Positions 29,667 to 38,856 of a stretch of 64,000 nucleotides of DNA are shown one piece after another. The position numbers were made by a program, and so were the translations under genes. Source of the DNA: Elusimicrobia bacterium GWA2_66_18 (GTDB lineage: Bacteria; Elusimicrobiota; Elusimicrobia; UBA1565; UBA9628); the NCBI GenBank assembly GCA_001799675.1, contig MGTX01000014.1:1-64000 (forward strand), given 5' to 3'. How positions within the stretch are numbered: position 1 is the stretch's first letter; every line of letters begins with the position of its first letter. The notes under the pieces are model-generated. The model did not search any database. It was not told the DNA's origin and saw only the letters and a program-made list of their open reading frames with translations.

Positions 29667-30697
29667 CGCATGTCGATGAGCGCCATGCGGCGGCCCAGCC
29701 AGAAGACCACCGCGGCGACCAACGCGTACAGGGCGAGCGCGCCCTTGAGAGGATAGACCGTCGCGAGGAAAGCGCAGAACGAGAAAAAGGTGGCCGCCAG
29801 CGCGGCCATGAGCACGACATGGTCGCGCAGGAAGCCCAGGCGCTCCAGGCGCAGGGCGAAGTGATCGCGCGAGCCGAGGAAGGGCGAGCGCCCCTGGTTG
29901 AGGCGCAGGATGCTCACGAAGAAGGTGTCGAAGACGGGAACAAAGAGGATGAGCAGCGGGGCGAAGACGCCCACGTTGTTGACGTCGGAATAGCGCGCGC
30001 CCAGGGAGATGCCCGCCAGGAGGAAGCCGATGACGAGACTGCCCGAGTCGCCCATGAAGACCTTGTGGCGCCGGGAGAGATTCCAGGGCAAAAAGCCCAG
30101 GGCCGCGCCCGCCACGGCGGCCGAGGCGAAGTTCACATACAACTCCTCGGAAGGAAGGGACACGAGCAGGAACCCGCAGGCCGCAACCAGGGCCTGGCTG
30201 GCGGCCAGACCATCCATGATGTCTATGATGTTGAAGGCGTTGGTCACGCCCACGACCCAGACGATGGTGACGAAGCCGGCGACCCAAGGCGGGTGAATGA
30301 AGCGGATGCGCAAGCCGAAGCGCACCAGGAGCGCCGTCGCCAGGAACTGCACCAGGAACTTCGGCTTATACCCGAGACCCGAGGGACGATTGAGGTCGTC
30401 GGCGAGCCCGAGGAGGAAGGCCAGCGTGGCCCCCAGGACCAGGGCACGGAGATTGTAGAGAGTGCCCGAAGGGAAGTTCGTGGTCAAGCGCAGGAGCAGG
30501 ACCGCGCCCACGAAGCCGGCGTAGATGGCCACGCCGCCGAAGATGGGAGTGGGCGATTTGTGCGTCTTGACCTCGGAGCTCACCGTGTCGAGAAAGCCGA
30601 AGCGGATCGAGACCAGGCGCACGAGCGGCGTCAGGAAGAAGGTGATCGTGGCCGCCGCCGCGAAGCAGGCGGCGTAGAGACCGAAATCGGCCTTCAT
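29663..30697 (-). CDS. Undecaprenyl-phosphate glycosyl-1-phosphate transferase (MraY/WecA/TagO family)
   Basis: VKTHKSPTPIFGGVAIYAGF; LGLADDLNRPSGLGYKPKFLVQ; NAFNIIDIMDGLAA; VFMGDSGSLVIGFLLAGISL. Confidence 0.88.
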   Translation of the reverse strand: MKADFGLYAACFAAAATITFFLTPLVRLVSIRFGFLDTVSSEVKTHKSPTPIFGGVAIYAGFVGAVLLLRLTTNFPSGTLYNLRALVLGATLAFLLGLADDLNRPSGLGYKPKFLVQFLATALLVRFGLRIRFIHPPWVAGFVTIVWVVGVTNAFNIIDIMDGLAASQALVAACGFLLVSLPSEELYVNFASAAVAGAALGFLPWNLSRRHKVFMGDSGSLVIGFLLAGISLGARYSDVNNVGVFAPLLILFVPVFDTFFVSILRLNQGRSPFLGSRDHFALRLERLGFLRDHVVLMAALAATFFSFCAFLATVYPLKGALALYALVAAVVFWLGRRMALIDMR

Positions 30698-32616
30698 CGC
30701 GCGGACTCCAGGGAGGCGACCAGACAGGCCGGGCCGCGGAACTCCGTCTTCAGGAGCGACTCCAGGCCCAGCCAATTGGCCCGGCCGCGCTCGGTGAGTG
30801 CGCCGAGGCCTGATCCCAGGCGGCGGGCTTCGCGCGGCACGAAGAGCAGGCGCGTGTAGCCGTCGCGGCGCAGGGCGCGGGCCAGATCCTCGGCGGAAGA
30901 GGCCTCGTCGGCGCGTCGCAGGTACGGGTTCGGGGCGTGCACGGTGCTGGTCCGGTGCGGCAGGGGCAGGTAATAGCCGCGCTGCTCCCCCACGACGAGG
31001 ACTTTATCATTTTGCCCGAGACGCTCCCGGGCGTACGTCGCGCACGGATAGTAGTCGAGGCGCTTGGCAAGGAAGGCCTCCCGGTCCTCCAAGGCCAGAA
31101 GGACGGACCCGGAGCCGAAGACCCCGTGCACGAACAGGGCGAGGAAGAGATGCGAGACGATCAGGACCCCCGCCGCGGCCGCGGCCAGGCCGCGGAAGAG
31201 CGGCGAGGTCCTCGAGCGCTGGTCCGCGACTCCCGCCGCGCCAAGCAGCGCCATGGCGGGCGCCAGCGCCGTCAGGAAGCGCAGGACCACGCCCGTAGCG
31301 AACCAGCCCGTGAAGTAAAGGAGCGTGAAGAGAGCCAGGCCCCGCGGGCCCCTCTTCTTCCACGCTGCCCACAGGCCGAGGGGCCACAACCAGAGGGTCA
31401 GGTCCCAGCCGATGTCGCCCAGCACGTCCATTCCCCCTCCAAAGCGCAGGGGATTGCGAAAAAGCAGGACGGGCAGCGACGCCAGGTCCCGGAGCAAGCC
31501 GTGGGCGTGGCCGTATTCGGTCAGGACCGAGAAATAACCGGAGGCCAAGTCCGCGGTCCAACCGACGGCCGTGGCCGGGAAAAATTGATAAAGAAACGGG
31601 AAGACGGGATTGCCCACCAGCATCCAATTCTTAACCAACCACGGAGCGAACAGTCCGACGGCGACGGAAGAGAAGAGAAGCGATTCACGCAGGCGACGGC
31701 GGTACAGCAGTCTCAAGACGATGATCAGAGCGGTCAGGCCGGCATAATATTTCGTGCCCAAAGCCAAGCCCGTGAATAATGCCGACAGGGCGAGAAGTCC
31801 CTTCTTCTCGCCGACATCGGAGATCTCGAAGGCGAGGATCGCGGCGGTGCTCCACAGCATCACCAGCGGCTCGACGTAAGTGGTCGATGACATGACCAGC
31901 ACGGCGGAATGCGTCCCCACCAAGACCGCCGCCCAAGGGGCGGCGGGGGTCAGACGGCGGCCGAAGCTCAGCAGCCAGACGACGGTCAGCGCCGCGGCCA
32001 GCCAGACGTACATCTGCGCCAGGAGGTCCGAGCCGAGGGCCAAGGCCAGGGTGAAGAGCATCTCGCCGTTCTGCGGGAAGTGGGAATAGACCAGGCCTTC
32101 CGGAGCGTGCAGGCGGCCGACGCGGAGATACTCTTGGGGGAGCTTGAGATGATAGACGAGAGAGTCATACTGATGAGGCGGCACGAGGCAGGCCCAGAGC
32201 GCGGCCAACAGGGGCAAGCCGATCAAGAGGCACAACCACGGCCTCTCGACGGCGCGGCGAAGACCCGAGGACATCGAGTCCAGCATCGGACGGACTTCAG
32301 GCCAAGCGACGAGCCAGAAAAGACCCAGCAGGGCCGAGCACGCCCAAGGTTTGAAGAGACCGAAACAACCGAGGCAAAAGACGGAGAGGGCGATTAATCC
32401 GAGGCCGAGCGTGACGCCAGCGACGGTCTTCTCCTCTTCAGCGAGAGCGTCGGTCAGGAGAGCGACCAGGCGCCGGCCCGCGCCGGCCGCGGCCGCGGCC
32501 GAGAGGATGAGCAGGAGCAGGGGGAGGATTCCGGGCCGCAAGGCGGGGAGCAATCCATCCGCGGCGACCGCCGCGGCGAGCGCGACCGTCAGCGCGGCGA
32601 GGATGGGTCCGCTCAT
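30694..32616 (-). CDS. Polytopic GT-C type membrane glycosyltransferase
   Basis: Many TM helices; PPHQYDSLVYHLKLPQEYLRVGRL loop; GTKYYAGLTALIIVLRLL. Confidence 0.7.
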   Translation of the reverse strand: MSGPILAALTVALAAAVAADGLLPALRPGILPLLLLILSAAAAAGAGRRLVALLTDALAEEEKTVAGVTLGLGLIALSVFCLGCFGLFKPWACSALLGLFWLVAWPEVRPMLDSMSSGLRRAVERPWLCLLIGLPLLAALWACLVPPHQYDSLVYHLKLPQEYLRVGRLHAPEGLVYSHFPQNGEMLFTLALALGSDLLAQMYVWLAAALTVVWLLSFGRRLTPAAPWAAVLVGTHSAVLVMSSTTYVEPLVMLWSTAAILAFEISDVGEKKGLLALSALFTGLALGTKYYAGLTALIIVLRLLYRRRLRESLLFSSVAVGLFAPWLVKNWMLVGNPVFPFLYQFFPATAVGWTADLASGYFSVLTEYGHAHGLLRDLASLPVLLFRNPLRFGGGMDVLGDIGWDLTLWLWPLGLWAAWKKRGPRGLALFTLLYFTGWFATGVVLRFLTALAPAMALLGAAGVADQRSRTSPLFRGLAAAAAGVLIVSHLFLALFVHGVFGSGSVLLALEDREAFLAKRLDYYPCATYARERLGQNDKVLVVGEQRGYYLPLPHRTSTVHAPNPYLRRADEASSAEDLARALRRDGYTRLLFVPREARRLGSGLGALTERGRANWLGLESLLKTEFRGPACLVASLESAR

Positions 32617-33365
32617 CACGGCTGTTTGGGCTCGAAGAGCTCGAAGCGCGCCAGCCCCAGGCGCTGGAGCACGGAGAGGGCCAGGCAGTAGAGGGCCGAC
32701 AGCCCGTACACGCAGGAACGGCGGAAGTTGATGGAGGAAGCCTCGGCGAAGTAGCGCGCGGCCACGGGGACGTCGCCCAGGCGCTGCTTGAGCAGGGCGG
32801 CCTGGATGAGGAACTGCTGGTCGAAGACGAAGTCGTCGGAGTTCTTCTCCCAGGGGACGGTCTCCAGGCACTTGCGCGAGTAGGCGCGCAGGCCGGAGTG
32901 CCACTCGCCCAGGTTCTGGCCGGTGACCGCGTTCTCGAACATGGTCAGCAGGCGGTTGAAGAGGTACTTGTAGACCGGCATCCCGCCGCCCAGCGCCTCC
33001 CAGCGGGTGCGGATGCGGTTGCCGCAGACCATGTCGCAGATGTCGTGGGTGATGAGGTCCGCCATGATGGGCACCAGGCGCGCGTCGTACTGATAGTCCG
33101 GGTGGACCATCACGACCACGTCTGCCCCGCGCTTCAAGGCTTCCCGATAGCAGGTCTTCTGGTTGCCGCCGTAGCCCTGGTTCGTCTGGTGCTCGATGAC
33201 GGTCAGGCCCAGCTTCCGGGCCAGCGCCACGGTCGCGTCGCGCGAACGGTCGTCGACGAGGATCACCTCGTCGACGGACCCCGGCGGGATGTCCTTGATG
33301 GTGCGCTCGAGGGTCTTCTCCGCGTTGTAGGCCGGCATGACGACGATGACTTTGGGCTTGGGCAT
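32616..33365 (-). CDS. Family 2 glycosyltransferase (dolichyl-phosphate mannosyltransferase-like)
   Basis: [57 protein letters not shown] lies 9 nt before ATG. Confidence 0.85.
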   Translation of the reverse strand: MPKPKVIVVMPAYNAEKTLERTIKDIPPGSVDEVILVDDRSRDATVALARKLGLTVIEHQTNQGYGGNQKTCYREALKRGADVVVMVHPDYQYDARLVPIMADLITHDICDMVCGNRIRTRWEALGGGMPVYKYLFNRLLTMFENAVTGQNLGEWHSGLRAYSRKCLETVPWEKNSDDFVFDQQFLIQAALLKQRLGDVPVAARYFAEASSINFRRSCVYGLSALYCLALSVLQRLGLARFELFEPKQP

Positions 33366-33399
33366 GAGAGAAGGATTATAGGATATCCCTCCCCCAGCG

Positions 33400-34101
33400 T
33401 TATCGGAGACGGCAGTCGAATTCGATGCTCCTGACGCCATCCACCAACGAGTCAAGAGTCACCTTGAAGTCCACTCCCTTAACGGCATTGACGCGTATCT
33501 GTGTAGACCGCACATAAATACCGTCGTATGGAGAGCTTCCTATCCGTTCGCCGGCAGGGACATCCTCCTTGGATTTTTTGACCTGGCTGATGGTAAGGGT
33601 GAATCCTTCAAAATTCCCGGCCTGAATTTCGCGTCGGTAATAGGGATTCACGTAAACATCAACCACTGGTAGAATCTTAGCATCATCGGCGTTGCCTGTT
33701 AAGCTGACGCCTCGCCCACTGCTCCCGGTCTTATTCTGCTCGACCCGGTCAAACTGAGCCAAGTCCACCGAAAAGTTCGGGAAAAAACCGCCGTCGAAGG
33801 AAACGCCGGCATCCAGATCCTTGCTCGTCGGAGCCATCCAGTAAAATATGCCGGCCGAGTTTCTCTCCTTTCTATAGTCAACACTGTACAAGGGATAACA
33901 TTGCAATGATGCGGCTTTTTCAGCGGCTGCCTTGTCGGCTGCGGCGTGCTCGACCTGGGACGCTGCGATTTTTGCCTTGGCATCATTAACTTCCGTTGTT
34001 ATTTCTTCACCCACCTGTCGCGCTTGATCTTCAAAGGCGCCTGCATAGGCTCGCCCGCCAGCCAAGCACAAAAGCCCCACGATCACACTGATCTTTTTCA
34101 T
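33400..34101 (-). CDS. Secreted protein of unknown function
   Basis: [20 protein letters not shown] signal peptide followed by a short Ala/Lys-rich helix. Confidence 0.5.
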   Translation of the reverse strand: MKKISVIVGLLCLAGGRAYAGAFEDQARQVGEEITTEVNDAKAKIAASQVEHAAADKAAAEKAASLQCYPLYSVDYRKERNSAGIFYWMAPTSKDLDAGVSFDGGFFPNFSVDLAQFDRVEQNKTGSSGRGVSLTGNADDAKILPVVDVYVNPYYRREIQAGNFEGFTLTISQVKKSKEDVPAGERIGSSPYDGIYVRSTQIRVNAVKGVDFKVTLDSLVDGVRSIEFDCRLR

Positions 34102-34289
34102 GCCTTCATCTCCTTGCGTCATTCGATAGACATATCACGCCGACGCCATTCATTTTAAGCGAATTCAGATTTTTTCACATAGGCCGACTGGGTGCGATAT
34201 GAAGGATCAGAAGACCCGGAATGTCTGGGCCCCCGAGCAGAGGGCGAGGGCGGCGGCAGCGTATCGTCGGAGCCTTTGATTGCAGTCCG

Positions 34290-36116
34290 TCAGCCGGGGG
34301 TCCTATCGGCATCATCCAGGCCCCACGGGGGCGTTTTCCCGACGACCTCGCGGATGTGCGCCATGGCGGGAAACGATGAAGGCTCATGGCCCGTCGCCAG
34401 CCGAATTTCCTTGAAGCCGCGGCGGGCGATCTCCCGGGCCGCGTCCTCGCCCTTGACCCCGTCGGCGAGGCTTGAGTCGATGTAGACGGGCGTATCCGCG
34501 GGGATGGAGCCCGCGTCCAGATCCGCCAGGAAGGCCGCCGCGTCCGCGTACGTCTGGAGGGTTTTCCCCGCCCGCTTGGCCGCCATGTTCCAGGTCATCC
34601 TTGCCAGCGCGTCGTCGTCGATGAGCGCCGCGTCGAGCCGCGCGCTGCGCCCGTCCGGCCCAGGCTCGCCCGCGCCGGCCGCCGGCCGGACCCGAATGGG
34701 AACGAAGCCCGCCAGGCCCTTGGGAATCATGCGGGCTTGGAGCCGCAGGCATTCCGCGAGGATCGCATCCTCCTCAAAACGGCTCGTGACCAGGATCGCC
34801 CGCTCGCCGAGGCCCAGCTCCGCGATCAGCGACAGGCCGGTGTCCTGGTGGCCCAACAGCTCATAGTCCATCAAGTAAACGGTGCCCCGCGCCCGCGCCG
34901 CGTCGGCCTTCACCCAGCCGCGCAGCTCGGCGGGCGTCGAGAAGTGCAGGACCTCAAGAGCCTGTCCCGTCGGTCGCAAGGAGTCGAAGCGCCCCTGCCA
35001 GACCTGGTGGATGCTCGTGTCGTCGTCGAGCACGACCACGGGCCGCCGAGGGTCAAGTTCCAGAACGCAGACGAACCACTCCGGCGGGCGGGCCTGGGGA
35101 AGGTTCAGGATCGCGGTCGTTCCCCGGCCCGTTTCGGACTGAAGCTCCAGTGATCCGCCCCAGGACTCGGCGGACGCGCGGGCGTGGTAGAGGCCGAGGC
35201 CCAAGCCGCCGGCCTTGCCGTGGGTCTCGCCCCGCGCCCCGAGCTTGGCCAGAATCTCGGGCGGGATGCCTTTCCCGGTGTCCTGGACCTCAAGCCGGAG
35301 CCGATCCGCCTGCGCGACCAGGCGCACCGTGACCGTGCCCTCATCGCCCAGGGCTTCCACGGCGTTGTTGACCAGGTTCGATATGAGCCGCTTGAACTCG
35401 ACGGCCTGGACCATGGCGAACAGGCCGTAGGAAGCGGCGTCGACGCGGTTCTCGATCTCGACGCCTATCCTGGAGCGGAACTGTAGGCGCTTTTCGGTGA
35501 CGACGGAGTCGAGCAGGCTCGACAGCAGGAATACCTCGGGCGGCGCGCCGGGCCGCTCCGAGGCCGCGCCTTTAGACAGCACCTTGCCGATGAAGTCCAC
35601 GCGCAAACCGACCTCGATGAGTCGGGTCCGAGCCCGATTCGGCAGCGTCAGGAACTTGAATGGCTTCGGCTCAGGGTTCGGGGGAATGATGGGCGTCGTC
35701 ATCGATCTGGCCCTTCCTGTCACGAGATCGGCATACTTGGGACAGAATGAGTAGAGGTTCGGGATTAAATTCGGATCCTCGTTCGTCGAGCGGATGAAAC
35801 GCCCCTTGGCGTCGATGATGAATAGGTGTGTAACTCCGAGTTCATCGCGCAGCCCTTTTAAGCGACCTGTCGGCAGTGGACCGTGCTGGTCGTCATCAAG
35901 GACAACCGCCCGGCCTACTCCGTAGAGCAACGTCTCAGCGTTAGACTCCAATTGATTCAGAGTGTGGCCGAGGGAATCTGCGAACAGCGAGCATTTTGCG
36001 ACGTAGGTCAACCGCGCTTGAGTCTTCATGTAGGCGCGGGCGGCCAGCGTGACACCGAGACCTAGTGATGCGGCGATGAGAAAGGCGAAAAGGAAGAGCT
36101 TATCGGCGAATCGCAA
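34290..36116 (-). CDS. Hybrid histidine-kinase-like protein: extracytoplasmic sensor, HATPase_c, two receiver domains; apparent loss of TM2/DHp region
   Basis: N-terminal TM; sensor THLFIIDAKGRFIRSTNED; HATPase N/G boxes (NLVNNAVEAL, DTGKGIPPEIL, GLGLYHARASAESWGG); receiver RRPVVVLDDDTSIHQVW...LMDYEL...VTSR...PKG; second receiver DAALIDDDALARM...YIDSSL...GKTPPW. Confidence 0.75.
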   Translation of the reverse strand: MRFADKLFLFAFLIAASLGLGVTLAARAYMKTQARLTYVAKCSLFADSLGHTLNQLESNAETLLYGVGRAVVLDDDQHGPLPTGRLKGLRDELGVTHLFIIDAKGRFIRSTNEDPNLIPNLYSFCPKYADLVTGRARSMTTPIIPPNPEPKPFKFLTLPNRARTRLIEVGLRVDFIGKVLSKGAASERPGAPPEVFLLSSLLDSVVTEKRLQFRSRIGVEIENRVDAASYGLFAMVQAVEFKRLISNLVNNAVEALGDEGTVTVRLVAQADRLRLEVQDTGKGIPPEILAKLGARGETHGKAGGLGLGLYHARASAESWGGSLELQSETGRGTTAILNLPQARPPEWFVCVLELDPRRPVVVLDDDTSIHQVWQGRFDSLRPTGQALEVLHFSTPAELRGWVKADAARARGTVYLMDYELLGHQDTGLSLIAELGLGERAILVTSRFEEDAILAECLRLQARMIPKGLAGFVPIRVRPAAGAGEPGPDGRSARLDAALIDDDALARMTWNMAAKRAGKTLQTYADAAAFLADLDAGSIPADTPVYIDSSLADGVKGEDAAREIARRGFKEIRLATGHEPSSFPAMAHIREVVGKTPPWGLDDADRTPG

Positions 36117-36121
36117 GAGAA

Positions 36122-37159
36122 CTACTCACTGCGCGTGAAGCGTTCGATGTCGGCCGTAAGCTTCGGGTAACGCGCCGTCAGAGCTTTTCGAGCGCCAAGT
36201 TCAAAGTCGCTGAATTCAAAGCCCGGCGCCATGGTGGTCCCCAGCAACGCCCAAGAGCCCCGGCCTTGCAGCCGTGTGCCTTGCCAAACGCCCGCCTGGA
36301 CGAGCACCTGAGGCTCGTGGCCGCTCAAGACATCAGGACCAAGAAGGACTTTCTTCACCGTTCCATCCTCGGAAATCTGAAGCATCTCGACCGGATCTCC
36401 GGCATAGAAGTGAAATAGCTCATCGGTTTTCAGCCGATGCAAGGCCGAGAACTCATCAGGGCCCACGAGGTAAAATATCGCGGTACCCACGCTGCGGCGA
36501 CCTTCGGCATCGATGCCGACCGACTTAGCATCGACGGTCGCACCGCTACGGTAAGTCTCCCGGTAGTAGCCGCCCTCCCCTGGCAGGGGGAGAAGCCCCA
36601 GCTTCTTGATGATGTCTTCCTTGGTGTCCATTCGGCCTCTCTTGCCTGGAATCTTTCGCCAGAGCATCTTTGGATTCAGAATCGTCGTCATAACCCGCCT
36701 GATGATGGACGGAGATCGGGAATCGACGGGCCATGAATCGACTGCGGACGAACGCGATGTGGTACCGTCAAATCGCTGATCCTCGGACATCTTGTCCGTC
36801 TTGCCATCTCTGTCGACGCCGTCGAGAATGGATGATCGAGACGCGGTCGGGACAGGAATCGCGGATGGATCCTGCGGCTCTGGATACGTCGAGGCTATAG
36901 CGAACTTAGCCTGGATCTCAGATGCAGGCAATGAGGCAAGCTGAGCGGTCAGGCCTGGAACGGGAGCCGCGAGAATGGTTCCAACGGCTGAGGGAAGAGC
37001 CAACGATAACTCGGAGAGCATGGGCGCAACGCCGATAGTTGCGGTTTCGGGGAAATAGGTGATGCTCGGGATGACCGAGACTCGCGCAGACCCGGACGCC
37101 CCTGCCTGCGCCGCAGCTGTTACGAGCAGGGACGCAAGACTCAACTCGTGGAAGCGCAT
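36122..37159 (-). CDS. Secreted-leader protein with C-terminal cupin DUF985 domain
   Basis: MRFHELSLASLLVTAAAQAGA leader; C-terminal IIKKLGLLPLPGEGGYYRETYRSGA...SALHRLKTDELFHFYAGDPVEM...APGFEFSDFELG. Confidence 0.75.
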   Translation of the reverse strand: MRFHELSLASLLVTAAAQAGASGSARVSVIPSITYFPETATIGVAPMLSELSLALPSAVGTILAAPVPGLTAQLASLPASEIQAKFAIASTYPEPQDPSAIPVPTASRSSILDGVDRDGKTDKMSEDQRFDGTTSRSSAVDSWPVDSRSPSIIRRVMTTILNPKMLWRKIPGKRGRMDTKEDIIKKLGLLPLPGEGGYYRETYRSGATVDAKSVGIDAEGRRSVGTAIFYLVGPDEFSALHRLKTDELFHFYAGDPVEMLQISEDGTVKKVLLGPDVLSGHEPQVLVQAGVWQGTRLQGRGSWALLGTTMAPGFEFSDFELGARKALTARYPKLTADIERFTRSE

Positions 37160-37495
37160 GAGAAAGCTTAATCGAAACAATGGATTCCGACAACGGCATT
37201 AAGACCCAGGTCCCAGGACCCAAACGGCCCATCGTGGTCGATTCGAGCATCGAACGAGCGTCGGAGTCGGACCGGTCCAAGCGTCGTCATCTTGTTTGCT
37301 CTCGAGTCATGCGGTCATGATTATCCCCTGCCACGAGCAGATAGAACCGAGTTGCGAGAGGCCATCGATTGTCGGTGTTCATGTGTTAAGGCAGTGAGAA
37401 CACTGTATGAAAATTGTCATTCACCGACTTGATACGGGAAAGGGCCCCTAGACCCACCGCTTCCCAGGCCCCAAGGCCCGCATCTTCGGACATTC

Positions 37496-38509
37496 TCAAC
37501 GCTTCAACACTTCCCCCATCCTGGCCCGGACGCCCTGCGCGAGCATGACGCCCAGATAGCCGCAGAACAGGAGGCGGACGCCCTCCCCGGCGCACAGGCG
37601 CCCGTCCGCCAGGAACCGGCGCAGCGCCGCCGACAGGAAGAGACCGCCCCTCCAGACCAGATAGACCGTGTAGCCCGAGAAGGCCGCCAGATAGGCGGTG
37701 TGGAGGGCCCTCACCCATCGGCGCTCCTGGAAGCGCTCGTAGATGTCGTGATAGCACCAGTAGCCGTCCGTGTGCAGGAGCGGGTTGAGGTTGAATATCA
37801 GAAGGCCGGACAGCGCCTGGAGGGCCAGCAGTAAGGCGTCCTGGCCGGTCGCCAGGAAGGCCGCCTCTAGGCCGAGCATATAGAGGGTCTGGGCGGAGAA
37901 GCCCCCCAAGCTGACGGCGATCTGGCCGCGCAGGTCGAGGGAGCGGATGCCGGAAACGTTGGTGTAGAAGACGGGGCAGTACAAGTAGAGCGAGAGGCCG
38001 ATGGGCCGCGCCCCCAGGCCCAGCGCCCAAGTCGAGGCCGAATGTCCCAACTCGTGTACGATCATCCCGGCCAAGGCGAGAAGAACGGTCGCCGCGCCCG
38101 TACCGCCATGCAGGGCCGCCGGGCGCGGCGCAAGGAGCCAGACGGCGGCGGAAAGGGCCGCGCCGGAGGCGGCGAGCAGGCCGTTGAGCGCGAAGGCTTT
38201 AGATCCGCAGCGCTCCGGGTCCAGGCCGAGGCGCCGGAACGCCCTCTCTTGGACGAGCGGCTTGAGCAAGGTCAACCGGGGCTGCAGGAGCGCCGAGAAT
38301 ATCCTCCGGTGGAGCGGCCGGGTATTCTCCGGCGTCAGGGTCCCGTTGGCGACCAGCGTCGCGAAGGCGCCCGGAGAGTCCAACTCCGCGAGCGCCCTCT
38401 GGAAGTCGGCCGGCGCGCCGCGGCGGGGCAGTCCCGTGACGAGGCGCAGAAGTTCCTCGCCGGCCTTGAAGCAGCCGTCGCCGGTGACGAGGAGATACGA
38501 GTCTGCCAT
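37496..38509 (-). CDS. M50/YydH-like membrane zinc metalloprotease with possible PqqD-like N-terminus
   Basis: HELGHS in a TM segment; YCPVFYTNVSG; NLNPLLHTDGYW second motif. Confidence 0.7.
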   Translation of the reverse strand: MADSYLLVTGDGCFKAGEELLRLVTGLPRRGAPADFQRALAELDSPGAFATLVANGTLTPENTRPLHRRIFSALLQPRLTLLKPLVQERAFRRLGLDPERCGSKAFALNGLLAASGAALSAAVWLLAPRPAALHGGTGAATVLLALAGMIVHELGHSASTWALGLGARPIGLSLYLYCPVFYTNVSGIRSLDLRGQIAVSLGGFSAQTLYMLGLEAAFLATGQDALLLALQALSGLLIFNLNPLLHTDGYWCYHDIYERFQERRWVRALHTAYLAAFSGYTVYLVWRGGLFLSAALRRFLADGRLCAGEGVRLLFCGYLGVMLAQGVRARMGEVLKR

Positions 38510-38856
38510 GCAGGGGCTTTTCGTTTCTCACCCCCAAGTGCAGGCCATTGAAAGTAGGTGCGTGCTCAGAGGGCTTGGCCTGCTCCTTGAGCGCGGCGGG
38601 TGATGGCGGGGGTTGGATCGCCCCGGGTGCGCGAACGGCACCGATAGGCGACGGCGCGCAGAGGGGCGATGGGGCCCCCGCCGACAGGACCCGCCGCGCT
38701 ATATCAAGCAAGCAGGCCATGCCCGGTCAGGCGCGCCACTTTCAGTGGATGCACCCGAGCCGGCGCTCAACCTCGCCTCGGAGAAATATTATGATACCCT
38801 GGATCAAAGGCGCGCCGAGCGCGCCGGAGCCGATCAAGCGGGAGAGGAGCGAAGAC

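Noticed and set aside
38199-38720. Possible RiPP precursor ORF (MACLLDIARRVLSAG...) upstream of the M50 protease
   Set aside because: Overlaps the protease start in another frame, Pro/Ala-rich shadow-like composition and no leader/core pattern.
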